Positions 45,099 to 53,483 of a DNA stretch of 64,000 nucleotides are shown here, one piece after another. Source of the DNA: Bryobacteraceae bacterium (GTDB lineage: Bacteria > Acidobacteriota > Terriglobia > Bryobacterales > Bryobacteraceae); contig JARKOC010000466.1 in assembly GCA_029975915.1 (NCBI GenBank), positions 251,297 to 315,296 of the forward strand. Reading direction: 5' to 3'. Made by a program: the position numbers and the translations under genes. The notes under the pieces are model-generated. The model worked only from the letters and a program-made list of their open reading frames with translations. It did no database searches and had not been told where the DNA came from. The number at the start of each line of letters is the position of its first letter. Positions within the stretch are counted from its first letter, which is position 1.

Positions 45099-45350
45099 TG
45101 TGCAGGAACGAGCGGGGGGTTGACTATCGGGAAATGTACTGTGCGCGTGCAAACGGAATCGCCGCCAGGCCACCTTGCCGCCCTGCACCCGGCATGCTGT
45201 ACCGTTGGCTTTGATAGCATTGTGGCTGGGTACGACGCTGAACAGGCCCATCCGCTCGGTATGTTATTCACGTCTGCACTAGTCCAGCCGCTTCATGCGC
45301 ATTCGTCCAGAGGTCTTCAGCCGCCGCAGGATGCGAAGCTTAGCTATTAA

Positions 45351-46715
45351 ATGACTGACACGCGTCAACCGTTCCTTTATACCCGACGCCGTTTTCTGCA
45401 AGGCGCGGCGCTGGCTTCTGCGGCTGCCGGACTGGCTCTCTACTCCTTCACGCGTCCGATCAGCCACGCCAAGGGCAAGATCGTCGTCATTGGCGGGGGC
45501 GCCGCCGGACTCAGTATCGCCGCGCGGCTGAACCGTGCCCTCGCCCGACCCGACATTACCGTGATCGATCCGGCACGCATTCACTTCTATCAGCCTGGCT
45601 TCACGCTGATTGCCGCCGGAGTCTTCGATCCAGACGAGACTCAGCGGTCGCAGAGTTCGCTCATCCCTGATGGAGTCCACCTGGTTTCGGATCGCGTCGA
45701 GGCGATCGAACCAGCACAGAATCGCGTCGTCACCTCGTCCAACGGAGTCATTGGCTACGACTTCCTTGTTTTGACTCCAGGATTGGAGATGCACTTCGAC
45801 GCTATCGAAGGCATCTCACAGGACCGGTTGGGTGAGGGTAACGTCCATTGCATCTACGATTTCAAGAGCGCCCAGAACTGCTGGCAAGCCATCCAGCGGC
45901 TCTCTACAACCGGCGGCCGCGCTTATTTCACCGACACCTGGACCAAGCTCAAGTGCGGCGGAGCACCGAAGAAGATCAACATGCTCGCCGAGGACTACTG
46001 CCGCCGACAGGGGACTCGGAACAAGGTCGATTTCCAGTTCTACACGGCTGTCGATCACCTGTACGATGTTCAACCCTTCCGCAAGCGGCTGGAGGAGATC
46101 TACGACGAACGTTCGATCCCGGTGACAATGAACCACCGCATTAGATCGGTGGACGCCGAGGCGCGCCGAGTGACGTTCGAAAAGCGCGTCAAGGTGGAAT
46201 CGCCCACCGCTGGCGAACCGGAGACGCGCATCGAAACAGTGACCCGGGATTTCGACTTCCTGCACATCGTCCCGCCGATGAGCGCGCCGAAGTTCGTCAT
46301 CGAGTCTGCCCTGTCCTTCGATGAGGCTACCGGCAAGAACGCCGATTGGGTTCCGACCGAAAAAGCGACGCTCGTCCACAATCGGTTCAAGAACGTCTTC
46401 GTCGCTGGCGACGTGGCCGGAATCCCAACCAGCAAGACCTCTGCCGCCATCCGGATGCAAGCGCCGGTGGTTGCCGCCAACGTCATCGCGACGATGGAGG
46501 GCCGCCGCCCAGATGCTCTGTACGACGGCTATGCCGCCTGCCCGTTCGTCACCGAGTACGGCAAGGTGCTCATGGCCGAATTCGACTACAACAAGACACC
46601 CAAGCCATCCCTGCCGCTGCTCGATCCTGGCCGCGAACACCGCGCTGGCTGGATCTTAAAGCGGCACATCCTGAAGCCTATGTACTTTGAACTGATGTTG
46701 CGCGGGTTGGCGTAA
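45351..46715 (+). CDS. Sulfide:quinone oxidoreductase-like flavoprotein, Tat-exported
   Basis: 454 residues. It has a twin-arginine leader (TRRRFLQGAALASAAAGLA), then the FAD-binding GKIVVIGGGAAGLSIAARL, FYQPGFTLIAAGV (the SQR marker) and VLTPGLEM. KLKCGGAPKKINMLAEDYC includes the redox cysteines of the type II SQR-like class, and AACPFVTEYGKVLMAEFDY follows near the C-terminus. Sulfide oxidation to polysulfide with electrons to quinone is the likely role. The Tat leader is unusual for SQR; possibly the protein works on the periplasmic face. It is divergent from MoxR across a 252-base spacer without a clear promoter. Confidence 0.85.
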   Translation: MTDTRQPFLYTRRRFLQGAALASAAAGLALYSFTRPISHAKGKIVVIGGGAAGLSIAARLNRALARPDITVIDPARIHFYQPGFTLIAAGVFDPDETQRSQSSLIPDGVHLVSDRVEAIEPAQNRVVTSSNGVIGYDFLVLTPGLEMHFDAIEGISQDRLGEGNVHCIYDFKSAQNCWQAIQRLSTTGGRAYFTDTWTKLKCGGAPKKINMLAEDYCRRQGTRNKVDFQFYTAVDHLYDVQPFRKRLEEIYDERSIPVTMNHRIRSVDAEARRVTFEKRVKVESPTAGEPETRIETVTRDFDFLHIVPPMSAPKFVIESALSFDEATGKNADWVPTEKATLVHNRFKNVFVAGDVAGIPTSKTSAAIRMQAPVVAANVIATMEGRRPDALYDGYAACPFVTEYGKVLMAEFDYNKTPKPSLPLLDPGREHRAGWILKRHILKPMYFELMLRGLA

Positions 46716-46781
46716 AAGAGAACGGGTGGGGCCGTCGGGCCGCAGACTCAGTAGTTACCTGCCACAGGGCAGGCAATGGAC

Positions 46782-47192
46782 TCAGCCCTGGAGAAACCGG
46801 AGGAGGCGCTTGGACAAACGATCGGGCTTCGTTGTCTCGCACTCCCAGACTGTCATGACGCGCCAGCCAAGCCGCCGCAATTGACGTATGTTGTCCTTGT
46901 CGCGCGCTTGGTTCCTTGCGAGCTTCGGCACCCAGTACTCCTGCCTGGATTTCGGCAGATGGGAGTCAATGCACCCTGGATGCTGGTGCCAAAAACAGCC
47001 CTGCACTTGGATGATGCAGCCAAGGCGGGGGAAGACCAAGTCGGGCCTCCCCGGAAGGCTTGGAACGTGGAGCCTGAACCGGAATCCCATGCCATGCACG
47101 AGTCGCCTCACAGCCATCTCCGGAAGCGTGTCCCGGCTGCGTATCTGGCGCATATTCTCCGAGCGCCGCTTTGGAGTGAGGTTGTCAGTCAA
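46782..47192 (-). CDS. vsr: Very-short-patch repair endonuclease (Vsr)
   Basis: 136 residues, family length. Motifs: RSENMRQIRSRDTLPEMAVRRLVH, LPGRPDLVFPRLGC (catalytic Asp) and QGCFWHQHPGC, then RDKDNIRQLRRLGWRVMTVWECE. Vsr nicks the T of T:G mismatches left by deamination of 5-methylcytosine. The start is a TTG at 47192, the only start near the conserved beginning, with a poor ribosome binding site; it is likely coupled to the upstream endonuclease, which stops 3 bases earlier. It is the last gene of an M-R-V operon. Confidence 0.93.
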   Translation of the reverse strand: MTDNLTPKRRSENMRQIRSRDTLPEMAVRRLVHGMGFRFRLHVPSLPGRPDLVFPRLGCIIQVQGCFWHQHPGCIDSHLPKSRQEYWVPKLARNQARDKDNIRQLRRLGWRVMTVWECETTKPDRLSKRLLRFLQG

Positions 47193-47195
47193 AAC

Positions 47196-48083
47196 CTAGA
47201 CTGCCAAATCGAGTGGCAGGTCAGAGATGTCTTTTAAACGCTTGCCAACCACCATGGCTTGGAGCATGTTTGTCGAATCATCTGATCCGGTGTTCTCAAC
47301 GGCGGCTATAAGTTCGGGTAATGCGAAGTGGTAGACACAATCCAGATCACCGGTTCCAAGTGCGAGCGAGGCAAGTCGGCTCGGCATGGGCTCACCTGTC
47401 ACAACTGCAATGTGCGGCAGCCTTCCCTTTCGATTTCTGATCAGGTTTAACGCTTCAGAGCGGGCATTCTGTGCGCGATCACTTCTCAACGTCCATTTGC
47501 AGGAGATGCTGGCGTGGAGCAGGGGCAACGGATTGAACTTCCGCCTGAGGCACGATCTTACCGCGACGGTGTCATCCACAATTTTCGCTCCAGAATTGAT
47601 GGTGTCGTCGAGTTCTGGGTGGCGCACGATGAGAATGTCGGGCGCGATCACATAGTCACTGCCCAGGTGGACCGCGATCTCCGGGTTTTTAGCGGCCAAT
47701 CTCGCAAGCTCCGCTAGATGATGGTACTGCTCAAAGCCAAGAATGGACCGCCTATCTGGGTCAAAATCCCAATTGCCTGGGCGCAGGGCATGAAGTGCTC
47801 CGAATGTCTCCTTCACGAATGAACGGGTGATCTGCTCGAATCTGCTGCCAGAGATCTGGGCCGCAAGCCTGTCGCCAGGTGTGGCCTGCGTCTGGATTTG
47901 ATCGAAGATCGCCTGCGCAACAGCTACGCTCGTCCTACTGTCTGCGTCCGCATTGGATGGGTGTCGATCCGGCAGCCCATTCTTCGGGCTTGTCCGATGG
48001 ACCATTCTGAGGACGCCGCTTTCAAGTAGCGCCGCGTGATAGCTTATGCGGGCTAATTGAAGCAGTGAAGGAGTCTCGCTCAT
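47196..48083 (-). CDS. NgoMIV-type type II restriction endonuclease
   Basis: 295 residues from the ATG at 48083, chosen because it overlaps the methyltransferase stop as ATGA; NgoMIV itself has 286. The active-site pattern fits PD-x46-K-x13-E: Asp near 149 (VIAPDILIV), SCK with Lys near 196, Glu near 210. Four residues after the Lys is RSDR, matching the R-x-D-R set that reads the CCGG core in NgoMIV (from memory of that structure). A specificity with a CCGG core, perhaps GCCGGC, is therefore predicted. It is followed by vsr. Confidence 0.88.
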   Translation of the reverse strand: MSETPSLLQLARISYHAALLESGVLRMVHRTSPKNGLPDRHPSNADADSRTSVAVAQAIFDQIQTQATPGDRLAAQISGSRFEQITRSFVKETFGALHALRPGNWDFDPDRRSILGFEQYHHLAELARLAAKNPEIAVHLGSDYVIAPDILIVRHPELDDTINSGAKIVDDTVAVRSCLRRKFNPLPLLHASISCKWTLRSDRAQNARSEALNLIRNRKGRLPHIAVVTGEPMPSRLASLALGTGDLDCVYHFALPELIAAVENTGSDDSTNMLQAMVVGKRLKDISDLPLDLAV

Positions 48084-49105
48084 ACAGCGGCCCTCAATGT
48101 TCTTCTCGCCATCAGACACGATGCGATGTTCTTTGCGACGGCGCAGGCGAATGGTGGCGGAAATGCGTTACCAACCTGGCGGTACGACTGTGTCTTGCCT
48201 CCTGCGAATTGCCACTCATCTGGAAAGCCTTGTAAACGCGCAACCATACGGACGGTCAGTTTTGGCATCCCGACAAAATCCCGCCCTGGAGCGTCGTTCG
48301 CGATGCCGAGGCCGTCAACGCCAAGAGCCGCCCACGCTCTTCGCGCCCTCGTCGGTCCCAGGTCCGGACCTCCGTGTTTGTGTGACCCGCCGACGATGGT
48401 TGGCGCGATTTCATTCGCCCTCTCGCTCCAGGCCTTCGCGCCTTGCCAACCATTCGCTGCCATCAAATCAAACAGCGTCTCTCCGACGGTTCTGGGGTGA
48501 GTCTCATTTGGTAGCGGCCAGTGGAAGTGCTCTTTGAGGTCCCTCCGCACGGCAACAAACACCACCCGTGGACGAAGCTGCGGAACTCCGAAATCGGATG
48601 CGTTCATGAGCTTCCATCCAGGTTCGTATCCTAGTTTCGTCAACTCCTTCCCAACGAACCCGCGGTAGTCTTCGAACACCGCATCCAGGATGCCTCGGAC
48701 GTTCTCGATCATCACCGCGCGGGGACGGATCTCGTCCACAAGACGGATGGCGACAGGGAACAAATTACGCTCATCGTGCTTGCCAAGTTGTTTGCCGGCA
48801 ACCGAGAACGGTGGGCAGGGCAGACCTCCTGCGATTAGATCGATGCCCCTGAATCCAGTTCCATCGAACTCTGTTAGATCTCTCTGCATGACGTTCCAGT
48901 GCGGCCGATTCAGCCGAAGCGTGGCGCACGCGTGTTTGTCGATCTCAACAAGACCTACGTGTTCGAAGCCTGCTTGCTCGTATCCGAGCGCTTGTCCGCC
49001 GGCTCCGGCGCACAGTTCCAATGTGGTGAGCGGCATATTTCCGTGTTGCATCTTAGTGTACCCCGGAGCGATCAGTTCGAGTTGTATCGGCATGGCTCTC
49101 TTCAT
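48080..49105 (-). CDS. DNA cytosine-5 methyltransferase of the R-M locus
   Basis: 341 residues. Motif I is TLELCAGAGGQALGYEQAGF, motif IV GGLPCPPFSVAG with the catalytic Cys, motif VI ENVRG, motif VIII QLRPRVVFVAV and motif X near GNAFPPPFACAV: a complete m5C methyltransferase. Its variable region, between motifs VIII and IX, would read the same site as the endonuclease. ATG at 49105 is adjacent to GGGGG; an ATG at 49093 has better spacing and may be the true start. It lies 40 bases after dnaE2 on the same strand. Confidence 0.95.
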   Translation of the reverse strand: MKRAMPIQLELIAPGYTKMQHGNMPLTTLELCAGAGGQALGYEQAGFEHVGLVEIDKHACATLRLNRPHWNVMQRDLTEFDGTGFRGIDLIAGGLPCPPFSVAGKQLGKHDERNLFPVAIRLVDEIRPRAVMIENVRGILDAVFEDYRGFVGKELTKLGYEPGWKLMNASDFGVPQLRPRVVFVAVRRDLKEHFHWPLPNETHPRTVGETLFDLMAANGWQGAKAWSERANEIAPTIVGGSHKHGGPDLGPTRARRAWAALGVDGLGIANDAPGRDFVGMPKLTVRMVARLQGFPDEWQFAGGKTQSYRQVGNAFPPPFACAVAKNIASCLMARRTLRAAV

Positions 49106-49145
49106 CCCCCATATCGGTTACGCGCCTTGGCCTTTGAGCCGTCCT

Positions 49146-52100
49146 TCACTCCACCGCCGCCACCCTTGTCCCGCTCAGCGAAAATCCCTTGCGGTTGTCG
49201 TATGGGTCCACTTCGGCCTCGACCGACACGACCGGCCGCACGGTCAAATGGCCGTATTCGCGGTAGGTTTTAGCAAACAGCGAGACTTCGACGAAGCCGG
49301 TCCAGTCGGCCAGGGTCAGGAATTTCATGGTGCCCTGTTCGGTCGGGTAACGGCGGTCGGCAACGATGAGCCCGCAAACGCGGACAGTTTTTCCATAGAA
49401 CTCGCGCTGGCGCTCGACCAGCCGCGCCACTGTGGTGTAGTTTTTCCAGGCCACCCGCGGCCCGAAACATTCGAGCGGGTGCAGCGACACCGGAAAGCCC
49501 AGCGTCTCCACTTCCCACTTGGCCCGCGTCTGGACGTCCGCGTCGAATATCTCCGGCAATTCGCCGGTCACCCACGGCTCGGCCGCACCCTTCTTCATCG
49601 ACGCCTCCAGCCGCTGCAAACGCCAGAACAGGCGGCCCCGCGGCTCGCCCAGCGAATCGAGCGCGCCGCTTTTGAGCAGCGCCAGCCACTCGTCGCGCGC
49701 CGGACGCGCCTTGCGGTAGAACTCACCCACATCGGCAAACGGCCGCGCATCGACAATCCGTTCAAGCGTCTTCGCCGTCAGTCCCTTCACCTGATCCAGC
49801 GGCAGGCGGATGGTTTCGCCATCGGTCAGAAAGCGTTTCGGGTCGGAATCGTGCAGGTCCGGCGGCAGAAACCGCGCGCCTTGCCGCAGCGCTTCCAGCA
49901 CATACAGCATCGGCGAATAAAAGCCCCGGCGCGAGGTCAGCACGGCGGCCAGGAACTCGACCGGATAGCGGGTTTTGAGCCATGCCCCGGCAAAGGCCTC
50001 CACCGCATATGCCGCCGAATGAGCTTTATTGAACATATACCCGGCGAAGTCGCGCAACTGTGACCAGACGGCGTTGATCTCGGCTTCGGTCCGGCCCAGA
50101 GCGCGGGCCGATTGTCGGAACTCCTCGCCGAGCGCGTCGATGCGCGCATGGTCGCGGTTTTTCACCAGCGCCCGGCGCAATAGGTCCGCGCGGCCCCAGG
50201 GCATGGCGGCGAATCCATTGGCCACGAGAAGGATGTGCTCCTCGAAGGCCATTAATCCGTAGGTATCGCGAAGCAGCGGTTCGAGCGACGGATGGACATA
50301 TTCTGGCGGTTCCAGCCCCTGGTAGCGCCGGGCAAAGGCGCGCTTCTTGCCCTCGTTGGCCGCCCCTGGACGGATGATGGATTCCACCGTCGTCAGGCAA
50401 TCGATATCGCGGCAATCGCTCATCACCAGCAGCGAGGTCATGGCCGGAGATTCGATATGGAATACGCCGCGCGCCTCGCCAGTGGCGATGGTGTTCCAGG
50501 TCTGTTTGTCAGTCCAGTCCAAACGGTCCAGATCCGGCTTCGGCTTGCCGTTATTGGCCAGGTTTTCGAGAGTGTCGTGAAGGACAGTCAACCCGGCCTG
50601 ACCCAGCAGGTCCATCTTGAGCAGGCCCAGTTCCTCGACGTCGTCCATCGTGTAATGCGTCGTCAAAATGCCCTTGGACGATTCAAACAGCGGCATCCGG
50701 TCAACCACGGCAGAACCGCTCACCACCAGTCCGCAGGGGTGCATGGCGAAGTGGCGCGGGATGCCGTCGAAGCTGCCGGCCATGGCCAGCACTGTCTTGT
50801 AAGGTTCGTCGTTGTGGGGCAGATCGCGGCATTCGGGCGTGGCCAGCAGCGCCTCTCGCGCATCGCCCTTGTACCATGGCAGGTGTTCGGTGAAGCGCCG
50901 CGCCTCGCGCTCCGGGATGCCATAGACCTTGGCGATGTCGGCCACCGCCGAGCGGCCCTGGAAGGTGTGAACGGCGCCGATCATGGCCACGTGTTCGCGG
51001 CCATAGTGATCGAAGACGTGCTGGATCACCTCATCGCGGCGATCCCAGGGCAGGTCCAGGTCGATGTCGGCCAGTTTGGCGAACTGCATCCGTTCGCGGT
51101 TCAAGAAGCGTTCGAAACAGAGCCCGAAGCGGAACGGGCAGACGTTCGAGATGCCGAGCAGATAGCAGACCAGACTGCCGGCGGCCGAGCCGCGCGCCAG
51201 CGTCGAAATGCCCTTGGACGCGCACCAATCGACGATCTCTGAAAAGACCAGAAAGTACTCGGCATAGCCGACCTCCTCGATGATCGACATCTCGCGTTCC
51301 AGCCGTTCGGCGACCTCGGCGCGGGGTTCCAGTCCATAGCGGCGCTCGACGCCCTTGCGCGTCCGCGCCCGCAGTTCGGCCACGGCGTCGGCGCATGGGA
51401 ATTTTGGGAAATGGATATCGCCGAGTTCGAAATCGAACTGGCAGCGTTCGGCGATGCGTTGGCTGTTCTCGATCGCCTGCGGCAACGAGCCGAAATAGCG
51501 GGCCATCTCGTCGGGCGTGTGAAAGTGGTGGCGTCCGGCGGGGAGTTTGTCCGGATGCGGCTGGTTGAGCATGGTCAGCGTACGCATGCTCTGGAGGATG
51601 TCGAAGCGCAGGCGGTCGGATTGATCGAGATAGTGAGCGTCGGCGCCGGCGGCGAGCGCCACTTTGTGCCGCCGGGCGAGCTCGGCCATCAGACGCGCCA
51701 ACCGCAGGTCATCGTCATTGTGAGGAGAGATTTCGAGCGCCAGATTACGGTCGAAGAGATCGCGAAGACGCCTCAATTCCGGCTCCGGCGGCTGGTTGCG
51801 CCGGATGGCGCGGGCCAGCGAACTGCGGCTTCCGGCCAAGCAAATGAGGCCCTGGCCGAAGCGGCCCACATCGTCCCAGACGACGCCGTTGGGATGTTCG
51901 ATGCGCGTGGTCAGCAACCGGCACAGGTTCGAGTAGCCGTGGGCGTTTTCGACCAGTAGGACGAGGGCAGTGCCGTCTTCAATCGTCACTTCGCTGCCGG
52001 TGACGGCGTGCAGCCCCAGGTCGCGGCATTTTCTCCAGAAGGCCACGGCGCCGGCGAGCGTATCGCGGTCGGTGAGGCCGGCGGCGGTCATGCCGCAGGC

Positions 52101-52187
52101 CTCGGCCGCTACAACAAGCTGATCCGGCGGGACGGGCGAGTCCAGCAGCGAGAACCAGCTATGATTGTGCAGCGCGGCGTAGGGCAT
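49146..52187 (-). CDS. dnaE2: Error-prone DNA polymerase III alpha, DnaE2 type
   Basis: 1013 residues, the shorter length of the DnaE2/ImuC class. The PHP domain starts at YAALHNHSWFSLLDS. The polymerase core has RGSAAGSLVCYLLGI, the catalytic DID in LADIDLDLPW, and LLKMDLLGQAG with a third acidic residue. A tandem helix-hairpin-helix and an OB fold (VRVCGLIVADRRYP) follow. It copies damaged DNA, normally with ImuA/ImuB, which are not in this window. A LexA-box-like palindrome precedes it. The start ATG has no strong ribosome binding site. Confidence 0.93.
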   Translation of the reverse strand: MPYAALHNHSWFSLLDSPVPPDQLVVAAEACGMTAAGLTDRDTLAGAVAFWRKCRDLGLHAVTGSEVTIEDGTALVLLVENAHGYSNLCRLLTTRIEHPNGVVWDDVGRFGQGLICLAGSRSSLARAIRRNQPPEPELRRLRDLFDRNLALEISPHNDDDLRLARLMAELARRHKVALAAGADAHYLDQSDRLRFDILQSMRTLTMLNQPHPDKLPAGRHHFHTPDEMARYFGSLPQAIENSQRIAERCQFDFELGDIHFPKFPCADAVAELRARTRKGVERRYGLEPRAEVAERLEREMSIIEEVGYAEYFLVFSEIVDWCASKGISTLARGSAAGSLVCYLLGISNVCPFRFGLCFERFLNRERMQFAKLADIDLDLPWDRRDEVIQHVFDHYGREHVAMIGAVHTFQGRSAVADIAKVYGIPEREARRFTEHLPWYKGDAREALLATPECRDLPHNDEPYKTVLAMAGSFDGIPRHFAMHPCGLVVSGSAVVDRMPLFESSKGILTTHYTMDDVEELGLLKMDLLGQAGLTVLHDTLENLANNGKPKPDLDRLDWTDKQTWNTIATGEARGVFHIESPAMTSLLVMSDCRDIDCLTTVESIIRPGAANEGKKRAFARRYQGLEPPEYVHPSLEPLLRDTYGLMAFEEHILLVANGFAAMPWGRADLLRRALVKNRDHARIDALGEEFRQSARALGRTEAEINAVWSQLRDFAGYMFNKAHSAAYAVEAFAGAWLKTRYPVEFLAAVLTSRRGFYSPMLYVLEALRQGARFLPPDLHDSDPKRFLTDGETIRLPLDQVKGLTAKTLERIVDARPFADVGEFYRKARPARDEWLALLKSGALDSLGEPRGRLFWRLQRLEASMKKGAAEPWVTGELPEIFDADVQTRAKWEVETLGFPVSLHPLECFGPRVAWKNYTTVARLVERQREFYGKTVRVCGLIVADRRYPTEQGTMKFLTLADWTGFVEVSLFAKTYREYGHLTVRPVVSVEAEVDPYDNRKGFSLSGTRVAAVE

Positions 52188-52201
52188 GGCTGATTGGTGA
52201 C

Positions 52202-52217
52202 GTGTAAATCCTTACAC
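52202..52217. promoter_or_regulatory. GTGTAA-N4-TTACAC palindrome before dnaE2
   Basis: Perfect 6-bp arms around a 4-base spacer, ending 15 bases ahead of the dnaE2 ATG (minus-strand gene at 52187). Size and position fit an SOS/LexA operator. The sequence does not match the classical enterobacterial or Bacillus boxes, and lineage-specific LexA boxes are common, so the identity of the regulator is inference. Confidence 0.5.
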
Positions 52218-52539
52218 TTATCATCATGCCTCACCCCGGCTCCGAAAGCAAGAATCCGCGTCACTCTGCCGGGATGCCCCAACCCGCCTCACGCGGCGTA
52301 TGGATCGACCTGGACTTTCAGCTTGGCCGGCAACGGGACCGGGTCGATTTCCGACACATCGACGCACGCGCAGGGCCTCGGCCAGCCAGGTGCAAATCGT
52401 TCGACCAAGGCAACATCAGGTGCTCTGCCCGATCGGTTTCGATTCAACAACCCGAACGTGAAATCCCCCTCTGCGGCTGCGACTCGTCGTTCAGCGCTTG
52501 AAGCGCCGTGAGTGCGGTCGAGTGACAGCGGTCTGTGTC
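52218..52539. other. Intergenic region without a credible gene
   Basis: About 320 bases between the dnaE2 operator and the end of the DsbA-like gene. Two overlapping frames of 90-105 codons (plus strand) have neither ribosome binding sites nor recognisable sequence, and their composition is that of a non-coding stretch in another frame. I see no terminator, tRNA or repeat. Confidence 0.5.
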
Positions 52540-53454
52540 CTAGCGCCGCAGTGATTCGTTTTGGCGAATCAGGGTGCGCAGTTGAACGGCTTCACTCACG
52601 CTCTCAATACGGCGCCCGTTCATAAACAACGTCGGAGTACCCGTCAGTCCGTGCTTCTTCGCAAAAGCTATATCTTGCTCAACGGTGGGTGACGTTCGTC
52701 GCGTGGCAACGCAAGCATTGAATCTGGGGCGATCAAGCTTCTCCATCTGCCCAGCAAAGCGCGAAATGCTTGTCGCTAAGTTATCCTTGGTCAGATCCCG
52801 CTGGTTCGCGAAGATGAGATCGTGTAATTCCCAAAAAGCCTTGTCGCTCTGCTCCCCTGCGCACGCAGCCGCTTCAGCGGCCGCTCGGGCCCATACATGG
52901 CTTGTCAGGGGCAAATGCCGATAGACCAGCCGCAGCTTGTCTCCTTCGTACGGCAGGACCTCGCTCTTCAACATGTTGGCAAGTTTGGCGCAATAGTAAC
53001 ACTGAAAATCAGAAAACACAGTGAGTGTGACAGGCGCATTCGCAGAGCCCTTGGATGCCGCTGAGTCGGGTGACAGGCCAGCTTGCAGTTCCTTTTCCAC
53101 ACGCTCTTCCTCAGCTCTTGGATCCAGAGTAGTATCGAGGATTTCCCGGCTAAGGAATTTTAGATCCGGTGAAAGATAAAGCTGAACCTCTCTCTGGCGC
53201 CCCGCCTCAGAATGAACAGCCGTCACTTTCCGGAAGCAGTCGCCAGGGGAGGATTGCTCGGCGATGAGAAGGCTTGGCTCGGAGGAGAACTTGAACTTGG
53301 CCTGTATGTAACGTGCAAGGCGAATCTTCTCATGCAAGGGCACAGGCGTACACGCAGAAGTTTGGCGCGGCGGCTGCGAACAACCAAACTGGAGTAGAAA
53401 CGAGGCGCACACAATGATCGCAAATCGGTTTAGGGACTGCCTGCTCAGGTGCAT
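52540..53454 (-). CDS. Exported DsbA/thioredoxin-like oxidoreductase
   Basis: 304 residues from the ATG at 53454 (the longer frame would use a GTG without support). The N-terminus is a lipoprotein-like signal ending QFGC. A helical region of 100 residues precedes the thioredoxin fold, whose active site is FSDFQCYYCAKL (CxxC at about 152 and 155). The cis-proline strand is GTPTLFMNGRRI near residue 275. This is the layout of DsbA-like disulfide oxidases with an N-terminal extension. It is the last gene of a four-gene exported cluster that includes a 16-cysteine protein, its probable substrate. Confidence 0.85.
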   Translation of the reverse strand: MHLSRQSLNRFAIIVCASFLLQFGCSQPPRQTSACTPVPLHEKIRLARYIQAKFKFSSEPSLLIAEQSSPGDCFRKVTAVHSEAGRQREVQLYLSPDLKFLSREILDTTLDPRAEEERVEKELQAGLSPDSAASKGSANAPVTLTVFSDFQCYYCAKLANMLKSEVLPYEGDKLRLVYRHLPLTSHVWARAAAEAAACAGEQSDKAFWELHDLIFANQRDLTKDNLATSISRFAGQMEKLDRPRFNACVATRRTSPTVEQDIAFAKKHGLTGTPTLFMNGRRIESVSEAVQLRTLIRQNESLRR

Positions 53455-53483
53455 ATACTTTACTTCCGTGGAGCCCACACTCT

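Noticed and set aside
46758..46773. CCTGCC-ACAG-GGCAGG hairpin between the SQR-like gene and vsr
   Set aside because: A 6-bp stem without T-run on either side; too weak to call a terminator.
52194..52511. Two overlapping small frames upstream of dnaE2
   Set aside because: Neither has a ribosome binding site or recognisable sequence, and they compete in different frames.
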